DNA of 34,585 nucleotides, taken from Candidatus Sulfopaludibacter sp. SbA3 (GTDB lineage Bacteria; Acidobacteriota; Terriglobia; Bryobacterales; Bryobacteraceae). This document shows, piece after piece, positions 17,817-25,826 of this stretch. The stretch is taken from the NCBI GenBank assembly GCA_945893365.1, contig CAMDED010000078.1, positions 1 to 34,585 on the forward strand, read 5' to 3'. Position 1 is the stretch's first letter, and each line of letters begins with the position of its first letter. The position numbers were made by a program, and so were the translations under genes. The notes beneath the pieces are model-generated. The model was given only the letters and a program-made list of their open reading frames with translations. It was not told the origin of the DNA and ran no database searches.

Positions 17817-18314
17817 ATGCTACTGTCCGATCTCGTGCATCACGTTCGTTACAACGCCTGGGCTTCGCGGAAGTGTCTTGATTCGGCGCGGACACTGCCT
17901 CTCGAGGAACTTCACCGGGACCTGGGCGCAGCCCATCCCACGGTTGCCGCAACGCTCGGTCATATTTTTCAGGCCAACGACGCCTGGTATTCGCGCATCA
18001 TCGGAGCGCCGCGCATCGCTCCGAGCGGGCCGGCGGAACCGTGGACGATAGAGTGGTTGGACCGGGATTGGCTACCCTTGCTCGACCGCTACGTTGCCAT
18101 GGCGGATGGCCTTACAGCCGATGGATGGAATCGGGTGGTGTCCTATCGGAACATGCAGGGCGAACCTTATGAGAATACGGTGCGGCACATTCTGCTGCAC
18201 CTGGTGAACCACGATTCCTTCCATCGCGGCCAGGTTTCGGCCTTCCTGCGGCAGCTTGGACACAAGCCCGCATGGATCGACCTGATGGCTTACTACCGTG
18301 AAGCGAAGCCGTGA
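17817..18314 (+). CDS. DinB-family (four-helix bundle) metalloprotein
   Basis: A 165-residue DinB/YfiT-like protein. It starts MLLSDLVHHVRYNAWASRK, with the metal-site histidines in AATLGHIFQANDAWYSRI (about 45) and HLVNHDSFHRGQVSAFLRQL (about 128-140). Such proteins bind a divalent metal and some are thiol-dependent transferases; the role here is unknown. The ATG at 17817 is chosen by homology; an AATAAT box at 17805-17810 is 6 nt upstream, again suggesting a leaderless message. Its stop overlaps the GTG of the next gene by 4 nt. Confidence 0.85.
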   Translation: MLLSDLVHHVRYNAWASRKCLDSARTLPLEELHRDLGAAHPTVAATLGHIFQANDAWYSRIIGAPRIAPSGPAEPWTIEWLDRDWLPLLDRYVAMADGLTADGWNRVVSYRNMQGEPYENTVRHILLHLVNHDSFHRGQVSAFLRQLGHKPAWIDLMAYYREAKP

Positions 18315-18901
18315 CGCGACGCGGATTCCTCATCATTGTTGCGGCGCTGACGCTCGTGGCGATCGCCGTGACGAGCACGCTCTGGCTCGCGGCTTTGGGG
18401 CGCTTTCTGGTTCGCTCCGACGAGCCTTTCCAAGCGGATTTCGCCGTTGTCCTGGCGGGCGATTTCTACGGCCGGCGCGTGCGGGCGGGGGGCGACCTGG
18501 TCCGCCAAGGCTATGCGCGGAAGGCCCTGGTCAGCGGTCAGCCGTTCGCCTACGATTTGTGTGAGTGCGATCTCGCCATCGAATACGCGGTGCGCAAGGG
18601 CTATCCCCGCGAATACTTCGAGCGTTTCGAGAACAGGGCGCGTTCGACCACCGAGGAGGTGATCGCCTTCGGCCGGGAACTCAACCGGCGCAGCGCGAAG
18701 CGTGTGCTTCTGGTGACGAGCACGTTTCACACCCGCCGTTTAGGGCGCAATATTGCGCGGCTGACCTCGGGCTTCGAGTTCCGCGTGATTCCCGCGGAGG
18801 ACGAGTTCTTCACGCCGGATGGCTGGTGGAAGAGCAGGGAAGGCCGAAAAACGTTCGCGTTTGAAGCGTTGAAGACGGTGGCTGACTACATGGGGCTGTA
18901 G
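18311..18901 (+). CDS. DUF218/YdcF (SanA/ElyC-like) membrane-anchored protein
   Basis: A 196-residue protein with one N-terminal membrane anchor (FLIIVAALTLVAIAVTSTLW) followed by a DUF218 domain: DFAVVLAGDFYGRRVRAG, ALVSGQPFAYDLCECD, ENRARSTTEEVIAFGREL and VLLVTSTFHTRRLGR, the last two being family hallmarks. DUF218 proteins such as SanA and ElyC act in envelope maintenance; biochemical activity is uncertain. The GTG start overlaps the DinB-like stop (GTGA), showing coupling. Confidence 0.85.
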   Translation: MTRRGFLIIVAALTLVAIAVTSTLWLAALGRFLVRSDEPFQADFAVVLAGDFYGRRVRAGGDLVRQGYARKALVSGQPFAYDLCECDLAIEYAVRKGYPREYFERFENRARSTTEEVIAFGRELNRRSAKRVLLVTSTFHTRRLGRNIARLTSGFEFRVIPAEDEFFTPDGWWKSREGRKTFAFEALKTVADYMGL

Positions 18902-18991
18902 GCGACTTTCGCAACCTTGAGTCTGCTTTCGTCGTTCGACGGGACTCAACTGGGTATCGATACGGCCTTTGTGGGATTGCTGGTAGCAATC

Positions 18992-20837
18992 TCATTTCTT
19001 GATCGAGAGCTTGTCGAACATTACGGTCTTGCTACCGTAGGTGGCGGTGACGTTGACCTTCGACCCGACGGCGCCTTTTGCAATCAAGTTGGGCGCAACG
19101 GCCCTGCCCTTTTCGTCCGTGATTCGGGTTACAGTGATTGCACCTCCGTCGAATTCGCCCTCCGGGCGCTGCACACTGAAGACTATCTCCAGCCCGGCTA
19201 CGGGGCCGGTATCGTCCTTGGCTTCCACCGCGAGGTTGGTTGGGAACTTCTCGCCGGGCGGTGCGCTTTGTTCGGCTTCGGTTCCGCCAAACGCGGTGAA
19301 ATTTGGCTCTATATTCTGCACCGTGAATTCGTGCTTGACATTATTGGAGACCACGGTTACTTTGTAGGGCTCTCCTGATACTTTGTTGGCGGTGCAAGTG
19401 GCCTGCGCCAAGCCGGAAGCGGCGGTCGAATCGGAGAGCACCGTCTTTTCGTTGAGGAAGATGCAGGTAGGTTTGTTCGAGTCCGCGTCTGGCGAAGTCC
19501 ACGAAAGCTTGGCGCCGACCACGATTTTATCGGCAGCATCCACCGCCCTGACTCGCAGCGGCGTACGAAGCTTCGATCCAATGACTACCTTCTGATCGAC
19601 GGCCCCTGGCGCCTCAAGCTTAACGACCTTTTCTCCGACGGACTCCTGGAGATTCTTCACCAGGCGCAGAAAATCTATTCCCACCCCAAGCCGGTAGAAG
19701 TCCCGGTTTAGAGGATTCGTGTTGACGACGGAAACCAGGGGATTAGAGGGCACGATGTCGACAGCTGGCTTTAAGAAAACGCGGTCAGCGCCGAAATCTC
19801 GTCGAATCGAATCCAGCCGGAACGTGTCAAACGGCGGGTTCGTTGCCAACTGCATGTTTCCGAAAAAATAGAACACGTTATTCATGGCTTTCTCGCCCCC
19901 GAAGGCCAAGGGGACGAAGCCTTCGACGCGGATTACCGGTCCGCTGAACGTCCCGCCGGTCACCGCTTCGTTCTGTCCTACCAGAAAATCAACCCTGGTC
20001 GACCCGCGGGACTCGGCGTCCTCGGTATATTGACCCACCATCCGAGCACCACCGAAGTATTGTTTCCTATAGCGGGAAGAATCCTTTTCCGCAAAGGCCA
20101 CATAGCGAGGGGCGCCCGCGCTGCTGAGAACGGCTTTGGGAAAAAGCGCTTTGAATAGTGCACCCTGGGGCTCACCCTCTATCGGCGCCTCGAAGATCTG
20201 CGGCGTGGGAGGATCACCGATAAACCCGGTGGCCCCTCCCATTACCAGAGCATACAAGCCTATTCGATGTTTAGCGCCGTCCGAACCGCGAAAAGGTTGC
20301 CCGAAGGAAGTCAGGCGGAAGCCCAGCCCGCCCAAATATTCTGCGGATTGAGCGATTTGTGTCGGCTTGAGCTGCCCGAATAATTGAGAAAAGGTGGTTG
20401 TCAATTCCACCAGCGACGAACTGATCTGTTGCGGTGCGCTGGTAAGTCGTACCTCGCCGAAATAGCGCAATCTCGGCCCCATGAGGTCGTCCAGGTCGTC
20501 TTGTCCCCATCCCGGCCCCTTGTTAGGCTTTTTAGGGTCTTTAGGGTCTTTAGGGTCTTTAGGAAGGTCCCTTCCTTTGCCAAGCCACCGTAAGGTCGGA
20601 ATCGGCTGAGAAAAGAAGATGTCAAAAAAAGTAGCTCTGGCTGCTTTTGGCATTCGCGGCGCCGGTCTGCTCGAAACCAACTATCGTCCGAAGGTCGATC
20701 CCACAACAGCGCACCTCTTTATCACTCGCGTTTTCAGCCGGCGCGGTTGCGGTTCCGGTGGGCTGGCCGCTTAGTGCTGGGATTAGGAGCACCAAAGCCA
20801 AACCATAACACATAATTCTTCTTGTCTTAATTGACAT
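18992..20837 (-). pseudogene. Secreted outer-membrane barrel/Ig-like protein, frameshifted at a T7 run
   Basis: Two minus-strand frames form one gene. The first (20837-20622) starts MSIKTRRIMCYGLALVLL, a signal peptide, and ends SQSYFF then TGA. The second, open to 18992, contains the same region as TFFDIFFSQPIPTLRW and continues for over 540 residues. The switch is at a run of seven T (plus-strand A7, 20624-20630); removing one T gives SYFFDIFFSQP and a 614-residue protein. After a KDPKDPKDPK repeat come barrel-like strands (LRYFGEVRLTSAPQQI ... FYRLGVGIDFLRLV) and two Ig-like Big_1-type domains (about the last 220 residues, e.g. FPTNLAVEAKDDTGPVAG). Could be a real mutation, a slippage-regulated gene or a sequencing error. 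Family not recognised. Confidence 0.7.
20531..20566. repeat. 9-bp tandem repeat (TTTAGGGTC x3 + degenerate copy)
   Basis: Three exact copies of TTTAGGGTC at 20531-20557 and a fourth degenerate copy TTTAGGAAG to 20566. The unit length is a multiple of three, so copy-number change would lengthen or shorten the KDP-repeat linker of the barrel/Ig protein without changing frame. It lies between the signal peptide and the barrel-like domain. Confidence 0.8.
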
Positions 20838-20845
20838 ATGGGACG

Positions 20846-20874
20846 ATGATAGTACGTTTAAGCCGCTATATCAA
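20846..20874 (-). promoter_or_regulatory. Promoter of the barrel/Ig protein gene
   Basis: On the minus strand TTGATA (20874-20869) and TATCAT (20851-20846) are separated by exactly 17 nt. The start codon at 20837 is 8 nt after the -10 box, so transcription would begin almost at the ATG. Confidence 0.6.
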
Positions 20875-20933
20875 TCGACATTAGCGCTGCACTCTCTCCA
20901 TCCAGTTTCACGAACGGCGATGATGCGCTGGGG

Positions 20934-20962
20934 TTGCGACTGCGGCAGTGCCGCAGTACAAT
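20934..20962 (+). promoter_or_regulatory. Toxin-antitoxin promoter with 17-bp palindromic operator in the spacer
   Basis: TTGCGA (-35, 20934-20939) and TACAAT (-10, 20957-20962) flank a perfect palindrome CTGCGGCAGTGCCGCAG (20940-20956), which is exactly the 17-nt spacer. HigA-type antitoxins bind such palindromes over their own promoter, so this is very probably the autoregulatory operator. The toxin ATG follows 6 nt after the -10 box. Confidence 0.7.
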
Positions 20963-20968
20963 TTGGAT

Positions 20969-21289
20969 ATGCGCCGCCTGTTCCTGTTCCCCGGCATCAG
21001 CATCACGCGGCAAAGTTGCAAGGCACGAAGGAGCAGGACGAAATGGAGCGCCATACTGCAGGCGACCCGGAGCGCCATCCGCTCATTCCAGGGGGGCAGC
21101 GGAAGGCGCGGTGGGCGCGTCCGGGTGGTGGGAAGAGCGGTGGGATCCGCGTCATCTACTACTTCGCCGTTCCGGACGCAGTATATCTCATCGACGTATA
21201 TGCGAAGAATGAAAAGGAGAATCTCAGCGATGCCGAAAAAGGAAGCCCTTGCAAAAATCCTCCGTCCGATCAAGCGGCAAGAGCACTAG
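20969..21289 (+). pseudogene. HigB/RelE-type toxin, inactivated by two frameshifts
   Basis: Homology to HigB-like RNase toxins is split over two frames. The start (MRRLFLFPGISITR) and end (EALAKILRPIKRQEH, stop at 21289) share one frame. The middle (KLQGTKEQDEMERH, HPLIPGGQRKARW, GGGKSGGIRVIYYF, YLIDVYAKNEKENLSDAEK) is in another. Shifts lie near 21007-21014 and in the A5 run at 21236-21240; they compensate each other. The IPGTGGLRK motif of the family is also shortened to IPGGQRK. The toxin would cleave translated mRNA on the ribosome if intact; here it should be inactive. The gene overlaps the antitoxin start. Confidence 0.7.
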
Positions 21290-21578
21290 GCTCGGCCGGA
21301 TATTGGTTGAATCGGCCAAAGAGATCGCACGCGACATGAAGGGCGAAATCGAACTCCCGATGAGGGTCGTACGGGTGTTGCCCGACGTTGACGTTCGCGC
21401 AATCCGCGAAAAGCAGGGCCTTACGCGCGAGCAATTTGCGGAACGCTACGGGCTGCAGATGCGAGCCATTCAGGAATGGGAGCAGGGGAGGCGCAAACCT
21501 GAACCGGCGGTGCGCGCCTACATGCTTGTCATCAAGCACCAGCCCGCCGCCGTGCGGAAAGCCCTGACAGCCGCGTAG
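21249..21578 (+). CDS. higA: HigA-type XRE antitoxin/transcription repressor
   Basis: A 109-residue protein, intact. The N-terminal part (RLGRILVESAKEIARDMKGE) matches the toxin-binding helix of HigA-like antitoxins, and the C-terminal part is a helix-turn-helix of the XRE type: VDVRAIREKQGLTREQFAERYG then IQEWEQGRRKPEPAVRAYM. It should bind the palindrome at 20940-20956. The TTG at 21249 overlaps the toxin end by 41 nt and gives the expected N-terminus; an ATG at 21336 would delete most of the toxin-binding region. Antitoxin survival beside a dead toxin suggests either recent decay or retention for regulation. Confidence 0.8.
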   Translation: MQKSSVRSSGKSTRLGRILVESAKEIARDMKGEIELPMRVVRVLPDVDVRAIREKQGLTREQFAERYGLQMRAIQEWEQGRRKPEPAVRAYMLVIKHQPAAVRKALTAA

Positions 21579-21637
21579 TCCGTCGCGTTCGGATCTCCGA
21601 TTTCCTCCGGGAATGCCCCAGTCCGGCCGAGGCGTCA

Positions 21638-21674
21638 TATAATGGCGGCTTCGGTACCTTAACGCTCCGGAGGA
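21638..21674 (+). promoter_or_regulatory. -10 box and ribosome site of the CehA operon
   Basis: TATAAT at 21638-21643 and a strong Shine-Dalgarno GGAGGA at 21669-21674, 4 nt before the ATG at 21679. No clear -35 was seen. Unlike several other genes here, this one has a conventional leader of about 30 nt. Confidence 0.5.
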
Positions 21675-21678
21675 ACAC

Positions 21679-23247
21679 ATGGGTTTTCCCCATTTTCATT
21701 CCCGCCACCCTTCACGCCGCGAAATTCTGGACTCCATTACGCTGCTCGGCGCAGGCAGCCTGCTGGTTCCGCTCTCCGGTCAGCGCCCAGACACCCGCAC
21801 ACCTGCAGTCATTCGCGGCGCACTGATCGACGGCGCGACGGGCCAGCCGACGGCGGCGAAAATCCGCGTGGTCAATACGGCATCGGGCCAAGCGTACATT
21901 CCGGCGGGCGCGATCAAGACGATGCCGCAGCGAACCGCTCCCGGCGTCAAGCACTACTTCTATGCACGCGGAAAATACGAAGTCGCCGTGCCGCCCGGGC
22001 GTTACCAGATTGAAGTCGTCCGGGGGATTTCACACGAAGCCGCCATCGAGTACACGGAAGTGGGCGCGGGCATTACGCATGTCCACGATATTCGCATTCC
22101 GCTCCTGCGCGATCTCCACGGCGCTGGCTGGTATTCAGGCAACACGCACACGCACTATCATCTCGAAATCGACGAAGATCCCGACGACCGCCTGCGGATG
22201 GTTCCGCCCGCCGAAGCGCTCGACGTCAGCGTGATCAGCTATCTGATCCGCAACGATTCGCCGTACATCACGAACCGCTACCCCATTGGCCGCCTGCCTC
22301 AGTTCTCCCGCGACGGCTGCGTCATGGATATGGGAGAGGAAGCCCGCAACAACCGCGGTTTCGGCGATTTCGGCTATGGCCACGTCCTGTTCCTCAACAT
22401 CCCGCGCGCTGTCGAGCCGGTCTCGACAGGCCTGCTCTCGCGCGACGGCAAAGCGCCCGATTTTCCGACGCTCTCCATGCTCGCGGCCGAGGCGCAAAGC
22501 ATCGGCGGCACCACCGTCTGGTGCCACAACGGAGGTGGCATGGAAACGCCGGTCGCCGTCGCGCTGGGGAATGTGAACGCCTACAATCTTGCGGACGGGC
22601 TCGATGCCGACTACCGCCGCTACTATCGCTTTCTCAACTGCGGTATCCGCATGCCCGCGAGTTCCGGCACGGATTGGTGGATCTACGATCACAACCGCGT
22701 CTTCGTCCAGGTGGAAGGAGCTTTCACGTATGACACATGGATTGCCGGCCTGCGCGCCGGGCGGACCTTTGTGTCGAATGGCCCGCTGGTCGAGTTCACC
22801 GTCAACGGCAAGGGCCCCGGAGCCTCTTTGGACACCACCGGCCCGTTGAAGGTGAGCGCCCGCGCGATTTCCCGGCTTCCGTTCGAGCGGCTGGAGATCG
22901 TTCGCGACGGCGAAGTGGTGGCCGATCAAACCGCGGTGGGCCAGCGCGAAGCGAGCATTGAACGCGAGATTCCCGTCGAACAAGGCGGCTGGATCGCGGC
23001 GCGCGTTTCAGGCGGCACGAAGACCCACGCCCTCACCACGGTGTTTGCCCACACGGGTCCGATTTACTACCGGGTACCGGGAACGCCATTCCGCCGGGCG
23101 GAGGCGGCTGGGGCGTTTGTGGACGAAATCGAGGAATCCGTGCGTTTTATCCGCAAGAGTTACAAGTTCGCGAGCCAGGCCGACATGGCCCTCGCGCTGG
23201 GACGCTTCGAACAGGGGAGAAGTTTCTACGCGAAATTGATAGGATAG
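21679..23247 (+). CDS. CehA/McbA-type PHP metallohydrolase
   Basis: A 522-residue protein of the CehA-like branch of the PHP/amidohydrolase group. An N-terminal beta-sandwich (about 40-140, GALIDGATGQPTAAKIRVVN; carboxypeptidase-regulatory-like) precedes the metal domain, which begins GWYSGNTHTHYH (about 150-161) and continues with WCHNGGGME (about 280) and SSGTDWWIYDHNRV (about 330-343). CehA hydrolyses the carbaryl ester, but most relatives have unknown substrates. The N-terminus HPSRREILDSITLLGAGSLL resembles a Tat leader. It is 8 nt upstream of the flavin dehydrogenase gene and so heads the four-gene operon. Confidence 0.82.
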   Translation: MGFPHFHSRHPSRREILDSITLLGAGSLLVPLSGQRPDTRTPAVIRGALIDGATGQPTAAKIRVVNTASGQAYIPAGAIKTMPQRTAPGVKHYFYARGKYEVAVPPGRYQIEVVRGISHEAAIEYTEVGAGITHVHDIRIPLLRDLHGAGWYSGNTHTHYHLEIDEDPDDRLRMVPPAEALDVSVISYLIRNDSPYITNRYPIGRLPQFSRDGCVMDMGEEARNNRGFGDFGYGHVLFLNIPRAVEPVSTGLLSRDGKAPDFPTLSMLAAEAQSIGGTTVWCHNGGGMETPVAVALGNVNAYNLADGLDADYRRYYRFLNCGIRMPASSGTDWWIYDHNRVFVQVEGAFTYDTWIAGLRAGRTFVSNGPLVEFTVNGKGPGASLDTTGPLKVSARAISRLPFERLEIVRDGEVVADQTAVGQREASIEREIPVEQGGWIAARVSGGTKTHALTTVFAHTGPIYYRVPGTPFRRAEAAGAFVDEIEESVRFIRKSYKFASQADMALALGRFEQGRSFYAKLIG

Positions 23248-23255
23248 ATCCGACC

Positions 23256-24470
23256 ATGAAATGGAATCGAAGGACCGCATTCAAAGGACTGGCCGCATGG
23301 CTCGGTGGATCGTCATTGCTGGGTGCGCAGCAAGCCGCGGCGGGCGGCGCCGCGAAAGTCTATCTGCCTCCCGCGCCGGCCGACGACCCGCTTCTCGATC
23401 CGGCCAATGTCATGGATTTCGCTCCGCTCGCAAAGGCCAAGCTCGACCCGCTCGCGTGGGATTACCTCGAGGGCGGTTCGGAAGACGAAGTCTCGCTACG
23501 CGATAACCGCGACGGCTTCAATCGCATCATCATCCGGCCGCGTGCGCTTACGGGAATTCAGAACATCGACCTCTCGCTTGAGCTGTTCGGACAGAAGCTC
23601 GCTTATCCGATTCTGCTCGATCCCGCCGGCGGGAAGAATTCCATGTATCGGGACGGCGAAGTGGCCGTGGCCCGCGCCGCCGCAAATGCCAAGGCACTGC
23701 ACATCACCAACGGCGGCATTCAGAAGGTGACCGAAGGCGGCAAAGGTCCGGTCTGGTTCCAGCTTACGACCGGAGGCGACCTGCGCAACACCACCACGAT
23801 GAAGACGTTTATCAAGCGGTTGGAGGACCAGGGATGCGCGGGCATCTGCTTCACGACCGACATCATGTACGTCTCCCATCGCGAGCGGAACATACACAAC
23901 AAGTTCGACCGGTCGTGGGGCGAGACCGGCATCCCGCGCGACGCACAGGGCCGCCTTCCGAAACCGCGAAATCCGGAACGCAGCGGCGTTTATCCCAGCC
24001 GCGCGTTTCCGACGCCTACCTGGGAGTCGGTGAAAGAGCTGCGATCCATGACGAAGCTTCCCATCCTTTTGAAAGGCATTCTGACGGCCGAGGATGGCGC
24101 CCGCAGCGTGGAATGCGGCGCAAGCGGGGTGATCGTTTCGAATCACGGCGCGCGGCAGCTCGACCACGTCGGCGGTACGATTGAGGCGCTTCCCGAAGTG
24201 GTCCAGGCCGTGAACGGCAGGATTCCGGTCCTGATCGATGGAGGCATCCGCCGCGGCACCGATATCGTGAAGGCGCTCGCCCTGGGCGCGAAGGCCGTGT
24301 GCATTGCGCGGCCGTATCTGTATGGGTTGACCGCGTTCGGGCAGCCGGGCGTGGAGCGGGTGCTGGAGTTGCTGCGCACGGAGCTGGCGCTCGATATGGG
24401 TCTGGCGGGTGTTGGAAATCTCGCCTCCATCGACCGTAGTCTTGTGCGCATACGAGGAGAGCAACGATGA
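23256..24470 (+). CDS. Tat-exported FMN-dependent alpha-hydroxy-acid dehydrogenase
   Basis: A 404-residue member of the glycolate oxidase/lactate dehydrogenase/flavocytochrome b2 family, which oxidises an L-2-hydroxy acid to the 2-oxo acid. The leader MKWNRRTAFKGLAAWLGG is of Tat type. Active-site residues by pattern: Y70 (WDYLEGG), D202 (FTTDI), R209 (HRERN), K273 (LLKGIL), H297 and R300 (SNHGARQLD), then the phosphate-binding VLIDGGIRRGTDIVKALALGA (326-346). The second active-site Tyr of the family (WFQLY) is replaced by Thr171 in WFQLTTGGD, marking a divergent subgroup. The next gene overlaps by 4 nt and a tetrahaem cytochrome follows, so electrons probably go to cytochrome c and not to oxygen. 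Confidence 0.88.
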   Translation: MKWNRRTAFKGLAAWLGGSSLLGAQQAAAGGAAKVYLPPAPADDPLLDPANVMDFAPLAKAKLDPLAWDYLEGGSEDEVSLRDNRDGFNRIIIRPRALTGIQNIDLSLELFGQKLAYPILLDPAGGKNSMYRDGEVAVARAAANAKALHITNGGIQKVTEGGKGPVWFQLTTGGDLRNTTTMKTFIKRLEDQGCAGICFTTDIMYVSHRERNIHNKFDRSWGETGIPRDAQGRLPKPRNPERSGVYPSRAFPTPTWESVKELRSMTKLPILLKGILTAEDGARSVECGASGVIVSNHGARQLDHVGGTIEALPEVVQAVNGRIPVLIDGGIRRGTDIVKALALGAKAVCIARPYLYGLTAFGQPGVERVLELLRTELALDMGLAGVGNLASIDRSLVRIRGEQR

Positions 24471-25258
24471 TTGACCGACGCACTTTTCTGGCATCCCTAA
24501 GCGCGGCGGGATTTGCCGCGGAGGGAACGATGGACGCCGCGGTTGACGCGCCCAAACGAGAGGCGAAGGTGACGAAGCTGTTCAAGTCGCCCGACGGCCA
24601 TCCCAACGGTCTCGAGACCGTGAAAGAGGGTTTCTGGATCGGCGAGCAGACCTCGGACCGCGCGCATCTGGTGGACTTCAGCGGCAAGCTCATCCGCAGC
24701 GTGGATACCGAGTCGTCGAACACGAGCGGCATCGCATTCGGCGGCGGATACCTGTGGATGGCGGCGAACGGCAAAGCCATCGGACGTCCCGCAAAGCCCA
24801 CCGACGAGGCGATTGGAGCGGTGGTCCAGGTTGATCCGAAGACCGGTAAGACGGTCCGCCGGCATCCGATTCCGGGCGGCGGCGGCGTGCATGGTCTCGA
24901 GTTCAACGATGGCAAACTCTGGATCACGTCGCTCAAGATCCAGAAGCTGTCGCTGGTGGATGCGAAGACGTTTGAACTGGTGCGTCAGATCCCCGTGCAT
25001 CTCGGGCGCGCACACGGACTGGCTTGGGACAAAGGCGCGATCTGGTGCATGCACTCGACCGACCGCGTGATTCACAAGCTCGACGCGAAGGACGGGCGGC
25101 TACTCGAAGTGATCACGCTCTCAAAGGACGATCCCGATCCGCACGGAATGAGCCTCTATAAAGGTCATCTCTACTACTGCGACGCCGGAATCGCGCCGGG
25201 CGGCAAGGACAACGGCAGCCCCTCCTCGGGGTACGTATGCCGCATCGACCTGGCGTAG
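24467..25258 (+). CDS. Periplasmic beta-propeller (SMP-30/virginiamycin-lyase-like) protein
   Basis: A 263-residue protein with a Tat-type leader (MIDRRTFLASLSAAGFAAEG). The rest consists of repeated propeller blades with the pattern hG-L-x-W-x-(A/S): GFWIGEQTSDRAHLVDF, GYLWMAANGKAIG, GKLWITSLKIQKLSLVD, GAIWCMHSTDRVIHKLD, GHLYYCDAG. No catalytic residues can be assigned. Coupled by ATGA overlap to the flavin dehydrogenase and by 22-nt overlap to the tetrahaem cytochrome, it may be a scaffold or sensor subunit of that system. Function is inferred from context only. Confidence 0.75.
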   Translation: MIDRRTFLASLSAAGFAAEGTMDAAVDAPKREAKVTKLFKSPDGHPNGLETVKEGFWIGEQTSDRAHLVDFSGKLIRSVDTESSNTSGIAFGGGYLWMAANGKAIGRPAKPTDEAIGAVVQVDPKTGKTVRRHPIPGGGGVHGLEFNDGKLWITSLKIQKLSLVDAKTFELVRQIPVHLGRAHGLAWDKGAIWCMHSTDRVIHKLDAKDGRLLEVITLSKDDPDPHGMSLYKGHLYYCDAGIAPGGKDNGSPSSGYVCRIDLA

Positions 25259-25815
25259 TTCCGCTCCTATTCGCCGTGGCTTGGTTGTGCTTGGCGGAGG
25301 AACCGCCGGGTCCGAAGATTTTCCGCCCCACGGAGGGCTCGGCCGTTGCCGCCGGACCGCTTGTTCTGGTTGCCCGTACGGCAGGCAAGGCGGAGTTTCG
25401 GCTCGACGGGAAAGCGGTTCCCGGCGCGCAACCCGCGCCGAACGCATTGTTCGCAATGGTCACGCTTGCGGCGGGTCCGCACGCGTTATCGCTTGTGACT
25501 GCTTCGGGCGAAGAGAAGATCAAATTTTTCGTGGGTCCAAAGGCGCCGGACGGGTTTCAGCCGTTCAAGATTCACCCTCCCGGCGCGGGCTGCGAAACCT
25601 GTCACGCTACAAAGCAAGGCGTCTGGGCCTTCAAGCACGCGGCGGTTTCCGCGAGTTGTTTCGGATGCCACGACGCGAAGGCGTTCGCGGAGATTCATAG
25701 CCACAACGCGGAGGTGCTTCAGGAGTGCCAATTGTGCCACAGTCCGCATGGCTCGACTGTGAAGCTGTTCCTGAAGATGTCCAAGGAAACGGCTTGCAAG
25801 CAGTGCCACGGCTGA
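25237..25815 (+). CDS. Tetrahaem cytochrome c (doubled-CXXCH type)
   Basis: A 192-residue exported protein with four CXXCH motifs: CETCH (119-123), CFGCH (141-145), CQLCH (164-168) and CKQCH (187-191), plus extra histidines for distal ligation (H134, H154, H156, H171). Residues 1-20 are a signal peptide (VPLLFAVAWLCLA). Residues about 25-100 form an Ig-like domain (KIFRPTEGSAV ... EEKIKFFVGPK). It belongs with NapC/doubled-CXXCH small cytochromes and should carry electrons in the periplasm. The ATG at 25237 overlaps the propeller gene by 22 nt and is needed for the signal peptide. It is the last gene of the operon. Confidence 0.88.
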   Translation: MPHRPGVVPLLFAVAWLCLAEEPPGPKIFRPTEGSAVAAGPLVLVARTAGKAEFRLDGKAVPGAQPAPNALFAMVTLAAGPHALSLVTASGEEKIKFFVGPKAPDGFQPFKIHPPGAGCETCHATKQGVWAFKHAAVSASCFGCHDAKAFAEIHSHNAEVLQECQLCHSPHGSTVKLFLKMSKETACKQCHG

Positions 25816-25826
25816 CTTTCGGATCG

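Noticed and set aside
20531-20566. TTTAGGGTC repeats as telomere-like or CRISPR-like sequence
   Set aside because: Only three exact 9-bp units inside a coding frame; no spacers and no array structure.
23496-24494. 332-residue minus-strand frame opposite the flavin dehydrogenase
   Set aside because: Antisense shadow; the plus strand holds a complete FMN enzyme.
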